From Chalciporus piperatus (lineage: Eukaryota > Basidiomycota > Agaricomycetes > Boletales > Boletaceae), in assembly GCA_038093975.1 (NCBI GenBank), contig JBBPTG010000017.1, forward strand, positions 186,001 through 250,000: a DNA stretch of 64,000 nt. The letters run 5' to 3'. A program made the position numbers and the translations under genes. The notes under the pieces are model-generated. The model was not told the DNA's origin. It was given only the letters and a program-made list of their open reading frames with translations, and searched no databases. Shown piece by piece: positions 53,306 through 61,517 of this stretch (position 1 is its first letter; the number at the start of each line of letters is the position of its first letter).

Positions 53306-56300
53306 TTATACCTCTTCGGTATCCGGCACGGTATTCAACCAATTGATTTGTCCATCATCCTTCTGACTCGTTAGATTGTCATACGGTTGGAACAGTGACT
53401 CGAATAGACTCCGTGTCATGCGAAGGAATCGTGGAGCGGACGAATGTATCTTGTTGAATTCCCTTATTGCATCCTGTGCATTCTTGAGATTCGATCTAGG
53501 TTCCCATGTCCGATCAGATTCTGCATAGCCTTTCCAATGCACGAGGTATTTCAGGGTTTTTCCCTGTAAACGAGAATCAACGATGTAGTCCACCTCATAT
53601 TCATCATCTCTGTCTTCTGTCACAATCATAGGCCCAGGCTTGTCAACGGTTTGCTTCCGTAACCTGTCCTTGTATGGTTTGACACGTGAAACATTAACGA
53701 CAGGGTGAATTTTCATGGTACGCGGAAGCTTCAAACGTAGTGCGTTCCGTCCAATCAGGGTTGTGATTTCGTAAGGGCCCAACCATCGTGGGGAAAGCTT
53801 CCTAGATCTCTGCGCCAGGCGGAGATTAGCTGTAGACAACCAGACTTTCTGACCAATCTTGTAAGATGGCGATTCCGAGCGGTGTTTGTTGGCTTGCGCT
53901 TTCATACGCTTCTGAGCTTCTATTATGTTATCCTTGGTTTCTTTCAACATGTTGGCAAGCGTGTCAACAAAATCCGTAGCAGCGGGTGCTTTAGACGTGT
54001 AATTCTCTATTCCCATTCTTGGAGAATATGTGTGCGTGACGTTGAAAGGTGCCTTGGATGTAGAAGCTTGCTTCTTCGAGTTGTATGAGAATTGCGCAAT
54101 TGGCAACCAATCAGTCCATTCTTCTTGTTTTTCTGACGTGAATAAACGGAGATATTGTTGTAGATCTCGATTCATACGTTCAGTTTGTCCATCAGTTTGG
54201 GGGTGAAAGGCGGTGGAGAGTTTGGGCGTAATGCCAAGACGTTTGCATATGTCTTTCATCACTTGAGATGCGAATTGCGGACCTCGATCCGATATGATGG
54301 TTTTAGGAAGTCCATGATGTTTCCATACATGGGTTAGGTAAAGACGAGCAGTGTCGAGAGCGGTGACTGTCTTGTTGCAGGGAATGAATTCGACTTCTTT
54401 GGAGAATCTGTCGACGACGACAAGAATAGAATCGAATCCATTCGTGAGTGGCAGATCGGTAGTGAAATCTGCAGAGATATGTTCCCAGGGAAGATCCGGA
54501 ACCTCAAGGGGACGAAGCTTTCCAGATGGGGCATAGTTTATCCCTTTGAAACGTGCACATCTGTCGCAGCGTGAGACATAGTCTTTTACGAGCGTAGTCA
54601 TTCCTGGCCAGGCGTAGCTACGCTGTAGCAGTTCAATTGTCTTTTCATATCCGGGATGCCCAGCAACGGGCGTGTCGTGATGAAGTCGAATAATCTCCAT
54701 GCGGAGGTCTTCTTCTTCAGGAACGTACAGCCTTCCTTTCTTGTCAATCAGAATTCCATCAGATTCTTCACAAATGCCGTGTTCTTTACAGAGTCTCATG
54801 ACTTCTGTTTCACGTATTTTGAAGGTTGCTCTTCTGATTTTGTTCTTGATCAGATCGGAATCGGTTGAGAGTTGAACGGTTGACGCGGCAGCTATTCTGT
54901 CCGGAGGTATTACAAGGACAGCTTTGTTATCTGCTTCGATACCGATTGCGTGATCTTCTCTTCTTGATAAGGCATCGGCTTTTCCCATTTGGGAACCTGC
55001 CTTGTGTAACCATTTGAAATTGAATCGGCTAAGATATTGAGACCAACGTGCTTGGCAACGGTTTAGATCTTGCCAAGTCATGAAGAACTGGAGATTTGCG
55101 TGATCATTCCAGATTTCGAACTCGTGCTTGGAACCTTCCAGATAATGTCTCCATTGTTCTAAACTTCTGATAACGCTTAGCATCTCTTTATCCGCGATGG
55201 GATAGTTGCGTTCTTCTGGTGACATGGAGTGGGAAGAGAACGTGACGGGATGCCATTTGTCTCCTTGTTCTATAGATAGAACAGCACCCGTAGCATAATT
55301 AGATGCATCCGATTCTAGACGAAAACGTTTGTCATTGTCTGGGAAAGCGAGTATGGGAGCGGTGATGAACTTCTGTTTCAATGTGCTGAAGGCGTTCTTC
55401 TGCGCATCTTCCCATGCGAATTTCACATCCTTCTTGGTAAGGTCATTCAAGGGTCTAGCCACTTGAGCGTAGTCTTGAATGAAACGGCGATAGAAGTTTG
55501 CTAACCCAAGGAAACTTCTGACACCTCTGACATTTGTCGGAGTTGGCCATTCGGTGATTGCCTTGACCTTATCGTCGTCCATCCTGATTCCCTCAGGAGT
55601 AATTGTCATTCCCAAGAACTCTACTTCTTTGGTATGGAAAACACATTTCTCTGGTTTGACGAAAAGGTCATTCTCTTCTAGGCGACGAAGAACTTCTTTG
55701 ACTATTTTGGCATGGACAGCAGGGTCATCAGACTTGGTAAAGATCATGATGTCATCAATGTAGACAACAACGGCATCTTCCATATCCGAGAAGATGTCGT
55801 TCATCATGGTCTGAAACGTTGCAGGAGAATTGCATAATCCGAAGTACATGACCAAGGGTTCGAAGGCGCCACGGAAGCACACGAATGCGGCCTTAGATTC
55901 ATCGCCTTCTTTGATGCGGATGTTGTTGTATCCCCAGCGCAAGTCCATTTTAGTAAACAGTTTTGCGCCTTTCAGTTTATCAACCAATTGGGAGATGAGG
56001 GGTAGCGGATAATTGTTTTTCACCGTGTGTTCATTTAGATATCGGTAATCTTAAACCATGCGTTTCTTGCCATCCTTTTTGGGGACGAAGAACACGGGAG
56101 AAGTCTGCTCAGATTTGGAAGGACGAATGTATCCTTTCTTGAGCTGATCATCAATGAATGCGCTGACTTCTTCTTGTTCCGTGACAGAGAGTGGAATAAG
56201 ACGGCCCTTTTTCGGCTTGTAGGTGTCTTTCAAGTCAATTGCATGATCCCACGGCTTACGGGTTGGCATGCGTTCAGATTCCTTTTTCTTGAACAGGTGA

Positions 56301-56908
56301 ATATACTTGTGATATTCTTTTGGAACAAGTTCTTCCGGAGTCTTTTCCATTTTTGGTTCAGATACCTCCCTCTTTGCGGCGTTGATGTGACGAAGAGAAT
56401 TTCGTTCTTCATCATCAAGTTGGCGTGCGAACGGTGGTTTATCTCGTAAAACGGAACAGGACCAAGGACAACGTGTCATGTGGACCGTTCCTTTGTTCCA
56501 ATCTATCTCTGGATTGTGTTGCTTCAGCCATGCGTACCCTAGTATCATCTGATTCTTTCCGAGATCAGTGACTTCAGCAATGGCCTTCTCACGATGTCCG
56601 TTGAAATGGATAATGATTTCCGCACAGTGGGTTATCTGTCCAGCGGAGTTATGCGTTCCGTCCACGTTGTATACCGTAAGTGGGTGTCTGAGTTGCACGA
56701 GGGGTAATTTGATTTTATCAGCCCATCTCCGATCAACAAAGATAGCGTTAGCTCCTGAATCAAGGAGTGCCTCTGCTCGTGTGAAAGCAGAAGGGAGGCG
56801 TTGCGAAGCGATGGAAGTAGATAGCTTCAATTCTCGATCCGTCGTGCGAATGAAACATGGTCCTGGGTTTTCGGAAAGATATCGGATTATGGAAACGGAA
56901 TTAAGCAC
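53306..56908 (-). pseudogene. pol: Pol polyprotein of retrotransposon 2 (one nonsense codon)
   Basis: The first part (56051-56908) carries the protease (LLDSGANAIFVDRRW) and the start of reverse transcriptase (TSPVFFVPKKDGKKRMV). A TAA at 56051-56053 follows RMV, where chromoviruses usually have Gln. The second part (53306-56050) continues with DYRYLNEHTVK, YIDDIMIF, RNase H LESDASNYATGAVLS, the integrase finger (ending SRCDRCARFKG), [25 protein letters not shown] and FHPQTDGQTERMNRDLQQ, and a chromodomain (DEYEVDYIVDSRLQ, LKYLVHWKGYAESDRTWEP). Apart from the single stop the domain set is complete, so inactivation looks recent. Confidence 0.93.
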
Positions 56909-57018
56909 CTGACTAGAGTCCAGGCCAAGCTCATGATCAACATGAGACCCCGTTTGACTGTGTGAATAGTTTACAGATTTTCCTAACGAGTTAGTTGTGG
57001 TCCGTTTGCCCAGATCAT

Positions 57019-57651
57019 TCAGGCCGCTTTGCCTTTTCCCTTCATTTCGATATCTTTCATATTGTAGAAGTAAGCCTTCATTTCGTCGAATGAACGGCCT
57101 TCAAGAGTGCTAGATTCGGTAGACAGTTCTCTCACCTGTCTCTTCTGAAGTTTACAGGCACGTTTGTGTTCGCCTCGTGACCAACCACAACCCTTGCATT
57201 TGGTACTAGGCACCGGACATTGCTGTTTCAGATGTCCCGGTTTCCCACAGTTCCAACAATTTCCTTGTTTCTTCTCTTTGAAATTGCTTGTGGCTGCCTT
57301 CACGGCAGATGGTGCTTCTTCTTCTTCTATCTCGCCTTCTTCAATCTCGGCAGAACCTATATCCATTGGGGCACCACGACCCGGTTGTGTGCCCGTGTTG
57401 GTATATTTATATCTCAGGGTATCACCTGCGGTTCCTGTCTTGATCATGGAGATCAGCTGTTTTCTTCCTGCAAGGAGGCGTAGCTCTTCGACATATGTGT
57501 CATATTTGTTGAGCCGTCCTTTTTCCATTAAGATTCGATGTGTGATTTCTGGATCTGCGTTTAGCTCTAGGAGTTCGATGTGTCTCGCGTCGTCCCAATC
57601 GTCCATAAGGCGGTGAGTCTGGAACGTGGTAAGGAATTTCTCCATAGACAT
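57019..57651 (-). CDS. gag: Gag of retrotransposon 2 (probably 5'-truncated)
   Basis: A 210-codon frame starts MSMEKFLTTFQTHRLMDDW, preceded by an in-frame stop. It has a helical capsid-like segment, ALSO a CCHC knuckle NCWNCGKPGHLKQQCP and a second cysteine-histidine cluster CKGCGWSRGEHKRAC. It is less than half the length of Gag in retrotransposon 1 (445 residues), lacking most of the N-terminal capsid part, which agrees with the missing leader and LTR. Pol begins 110 bp further on after a non-coding gap. Confidence 0.8.
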   Translation of the reverse strand: MSMEKFLTTFQTHRLMDDWDDARHIELLELNADPEITHRILMEKGRLNKYDTYVEELRLLAGRKQLISMIKTGTAGDTLRYKYTNTGTQPGRGAPMDIGSAEIEEGEIEEEEAPSAVKAATSNFKEKKQGNCWNCGKPGHLKQQCPVPSTKCKGCGWSRGEHKRACKLQKRQVRELSTESSTLEGRSFDEMKAYFYNMKDIEMKGKGKAA

Positions 57652-57939
57652 CTAAAGCCGATCGTTCTGCGGCTCGACAGGCTGCTGCAGTGGTGTCACA
57701 CCCCATCCCCAGCTCAGGAGTAGATACCAACCAAGAGTCAGACGCGCAGGGTCAAGACACGGATGAGGCTATGCCTCTTGTTTCCAGCCCACATCTGCAA
57801 AAAAGGATTATGGCTGTAGCACACTGCACAGCTCTGTAGCCAAAATAGTGTGATATTTGTCAGAATGTCCAGTGCATGAGAATAACTTCCTGTGTATGAC
57901 TACAGTAGCACAGGTGAGTTGCTACCAAGTCTATATAGA
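57652..57939. other. Flank of retrotransposon 2 with a short open frame
   Basis: On the plus strand about 57662-57840 stays open (DRSAARQAAAVVSHPIPSS, then DTDEAMPLVSSPHLQ) until a stop. It is low-complexity and could be the tail of an interrupted gene or chance. It does not continue the CxC5 pattern. Confidence 0.3.
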
Positions 57940-58440
57940 GCTTAAAAGTGTAGCAAAGTATATAGTAGGGATTGGATGTATCAAAGTGTACAAAAAAGCG
58001 TACTAAAACTGTGCTCAAAAGTGTCAAAGTGTATTGGGATTGAGTGTAGCAAAACTGTACAAAAAAGCGTACTAAAACTATACTCAAAAGTGTAGCAAAG
58101 GGTATTAGGATTGGGTGTAGCAAAACTGGACAAAAAAGCGTACTAAAACTGTACAACAAAGTGTATGGAGGTGTATTGGGATTGTGTAGCTTAAAGTGTG
58201 CAAAAAAGCGTACTAACACTGTACCAAGAGTGTAGCAAAGTGTGGGATTGATGAGTGTAGCTAATGTGTACAAAAAAGTGTACTGGGTGTAGCAAAAAGT
58301 GTAGCAAAGTGTATGAGCATTGAGTGTAGCAAAAGTGTATAAAAAAGCGTACTAACAATGTACCAAAAGTGTAGCAAAGTGTGGGATAGATGGGTGTAGC
58401 TAATGTGTACAAAAAAGTGTACTAAGTGTAGTAAAAAAAT
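57940..58440. repeat. Imperfect tandem repeat, units of about 60-75 bp
   Basis: Units contain GTACAAAAAAGCGTACTAA, then AAAAGTGTAGCAAAGTGT, then a GGATTG or GGATAGATG word and GTGTAGCAAAA. About seven copies with length variation are seen. The AAAAAAGCGTACTA core is the best preserved part. Confidence 0.85.
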
Positions 58441-58597
58441 GTAGTATTAGTAGTGTAGGAGATCCTAATAATGTGTAGCCATTCCTCATGCTCGGACTTG
58501 TACAAAAATCGCGAAAATGGATCACGTGACCGTGTTGAACTCGCCACGTCGCCGTTTTCGAGTCCTTCACCAAACCACAACCTAACTTCAACCACAA

Positions 58598-59020
58598 CAA
58601 CACGGCCGGCGTGGGCTCAACAGCCCCGCTGGCATCAGAAGGTGAGTTTTAGTTCGCAAATCAACCCGTCCGCTCACCTTGTACACATCCGCGCGAGCTG
58701 TTTGCCCCACCACCACCTCCTACCTCAATCTCAACACCATCTCGACGCAAAAACACGGCCGGCGTGGGCTCAACAGCCCCGCCGGCATCAGAAGGTGAGT
58801 ATTTATTCACGAACCAACCCGACCGCTCACCTCGTTCACAGCCGCGTGCGCTGTTTTCCCTACCTCATCCTCCCACCTCATCCTCAATAACACAGCCGGT
58901 GTGGGCTCAACAGCCCCGCCGGCATCAGAAGGTGAGTTTTTACTCGCAAACGAACCCGACCGCTCACCTCGTATGCAGTCGTGTGCGCTGTTCGCCCAAC
59001 CTCCCACCGCATCTAACCAT
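58598..59020. repeat. Three tandem units of about 140 bp
   Basis: Each unit starts near CACGGCCGGCGTGGGCTCAA (third unit CACAGCCGGTGTGGGCTCAA) and has CATCAGAAGGTGAGT, then a CCGCTCACCT word, and a C-rich end. Starts are near 58600, 58754 and 58891. The region stays open in one plus frame (58471-58890) without a recognisable domain. Confidence 0.85.
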
Positions 59021-59654
59021 CATCCCCACCTTTTTACGAGCACGACCACTCCTCGCTCGTGGACGCTGCCACCTCACACCACCCCACCACCCTTCCCCAC
59101 CTGTTTATGAGCACTGATTGTGCTCGCTCGTGGATGCTGCTGCCAGTCCAGTCCCCATCTCCACCTTTTCGTGCTCGTGCATGCCGCCACCTCACTCGCT
59201 CGTGCATGCCACCATCCCGCCCTCGTGATCCCATCAGCAGTGAGCAGAGTATACTAGTATGTAGTACATAGCTTGCAAATGTGTAGTGTTACCAAGAAAT
59301 TGAATTGGTTTATTATGTCCTTTGTTTCACATGTGTGATGAGCCGAAATTTGAGCCAATAAGTATCTATAATTTGGTACATGGGCATCTGAGGTACTACA
59401 TTGCTCTACAGAAAGTACTGATCCCTGAGCTATGTAGGTTATGTACTAGGGGGAAGACTACAATAGCTACCATTGTAATATCGACTATGTTGTGCTACAG
59501 GAGGAAACCTTTTTTCCTGATGCAGAACCCGTCAGTAGTTTCATCCATCCTCTCGCTATTGCAACTGATCGCTTTGGAACCCCAGCTCGTCCCAGTTGCA
59601 AGTTTTGCATCGTCTATTCTATCCTCTAAAGATCACCTGTCAAGTGTCGCAAAG

Positions 59655-60140
59655 AGATTCTGTACGAGTCCTTCAGCCGGACGCCAAGAGGTGGACATTC
59701 GGGCCAATCTCCCCTTGCTATGTTGGTCAAGAAGTTGCAAGAAAGTCTAACAAGGATGGAGAACTTTGAGGTGATCACTATCGCGCAAGGGAGTGATGGT
59801 AACTCGACTCTTGTTATGCATATTCTGTCGCTAAACTCGATCATCTTTAGATTCAAAACGCGGCTCCCCATCCTTGCTCGCTCGTCAATTATGACTCCGC
59901 TTGACCGCAGACAACGACTCCGATATCCCACGCAATCTCCAGAATATGGTAGTCTCGATTCATGCCATTGCGACGTTCCAAGCCCTCAATGACTACCTCC
60001 GCCCTCGTGTTTCCGGACTGATTGCCAGTGGCCGTTTGTCTAACATGCCCGCAGCATTGGCTGCGTCTGGCTTTGGCCCCGGGACGGCCTCTCGCACACA
60101 CCCAGAACACGACGCCCCGCCGCCGCCGCCACCAGCTCGG
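59655..60140 (+). pseudogene. UFD4/TRIP12-like HECT ubiquitin-ligase fragment
   Basis: The first piece reads KEILYESFSRTPRGGHSGQ then LVKKLQESLTRMENFEVIT and IAQGSDG (about 59655-59800), followed by a GTAACT...TTTAG intron. The next exon gives SKRGSPSLLARQL, an in-frame TGA at 59892-59894 (an Arg CGA would fit), then LRLTADNDSDIPRNLQNMVV, SIHAIATFQALNDYLRPRV and FGPGTASRTHPEHDAPPPPP. This order matches the central part of UFD4/TRIP12 proteins, upstream of the catalytic HECT domain. Neither the N-terminal armadillo repeats nor HECT are found. Degraded continuation may reach about 60720. Confidence 0.7.
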
Positions 60141-60774
60141 CCTCGGTCGCTTCAGTGGTACATTCTACATTGCCGGATCGTTGTCCACCTCTGTCGGATC
60201 GTTGTCCACTTCTGCCGGATCGTTGTCCCCCTCTTTTGCATCACCTCGCATCCCCTCTATAGGCAATCGACCCAAGGAACGACCGCCTTGACGCTACACG
60301 GACAGATACAGCAATGCTCCGAATTCCCAGAACCAACACTCCCGCTAGCCATCTCCCGTTTGACAGCACCCTCCCGCCCATCTACTACACTCAGCCTAAT
60401 TCTTCGTTCGGATCGCTTGCCCATTACCCAGACGATCCCAATGGCGCTGCGAGCCGACTGGAAGCCGCGCCAGCAATGTGAAGTCGTCGTCATCGCGAAA
60501 CACAATCAAAGCCTCTAGAAAACTCGCCCCCTTCCAAGTCCATACTCGAGGGGGCGCCTCGGAAGCGAATCGGACGGACGACGACGAAGACTTCCAGCTG
60601 GTGATTACCACCGGAAACACAACCTGTGTGCCGTGAGACCATTCGTCATCTATGTATCGAGTCAGAGCAGAGGCGTCGTGATGAGCTTCACCCACGTGAC
60701 CACGCGTATCTCGAGATGACCGCGAATGTGGTTCAACAACGTGAGTATTCCCCTCGTATTCCTTGCCAAATGAC

Positions 60775-60965
60775 TTGGTGACTGGATGACTGGATGACTG
60801 GGACTACTGAGGTTACTGGAGCACTGACTCACTGGACTACTGGATGACTGAGACTATTGGATGACTGGAACACTTGATTACTGGATGACTGAGACAACTG
60901 GATGCCTGGGGCACTTGGCTACTGGCTCACTTGTCTGACTGGCTCCAGTCAGACAAGTAAGCTCC
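60775..60965. repeat. ACTGGATG-type microsatellite/minisatellite
   Basis: Imperfect repeats of ACTGGATGACTGG, ACTACTGG and CACTGG words fill the stretch. It borders the LTR of retrotransposon 3 at 61001. Confidence 0.85.
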
Positions 60966-61000
60966 AGTCATTTCAGACTTTTTACAGTCTTGCTGATGGA

Positions 61001-61472
61001 TGTTACGCTTGTACCGGGTAGGTCAAAGCGTAGACACAAAAGCCTAGTCAAAGACGAGGGTTTCAAAGGTAGCCTAACGATGGGATGTCCACGTTAAGGC
61101 CTAGCGTCCGTTCAAGAGTGGGACGGTGACTCTCAGAGGGTTCAAAGGAAGCAAGGAATGACCAAGCTAGATTGCGTAGGTCTAACTTAAGGTTACAGGA
61201 GGAGACTCGAGGGTTTATATAGATAAGTGAACAAGTTAAGGGCAGGCATAGAAGGAGTCAGAATGAGTCAGAATGAGCTATGACGAATAAGGATGAGTCA
61301 TGGTCAGTAAGCGTATGAGTCAGCGATGACGAAGTGTAGAAGGTGAGAGAACATGAAGGAATACTCGCTGACTAAGATGAAGTAAGAAATAAATGGCCTA
61401 GGCAGGACTTGAACCAGCGACTAGGACTTTAGTACAAGGTAATGGAGAAGGAAAGAATGAGTGATCGTAACA
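61001..61472 (-). repeat. 3' LTR of retrotransposon 3
   Basis: In plus orientation it runs TGTTACGC to CGTAACA, followed inward by a C-run that is the polypurine tract of the minus-strand element. A TATATAAACCCTCG word lies on its minus strand near 61215-61225. A tRNA-like T-arm word (GGTTCAAGTCC on the minus strand) occurs near 61405. Confidence 0.8.
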
Positions 61473-61517
61473 TTACCCCCGTATTAGAATCAAGTCATCG
61501 ACGAAGATAAACGCTAG

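Larger units (their letters stand above)
52110..57660 (-). mobile_element. Chromovirus retrotransposon 2, 5' end missing
   Basis: The element reads on the minus strand. Its 3' LTR is at 52110-52641, followed inward by the polypurine tract, an extra ORF, Pol and Gag. No second LTR, primer site or leader is seen beyond the Gag start at 57651, so the 5' end is deleted. Pol contains one stop. The LTR lies directly in the KDZ-associated gene at 52110. Confidence 0.85.
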
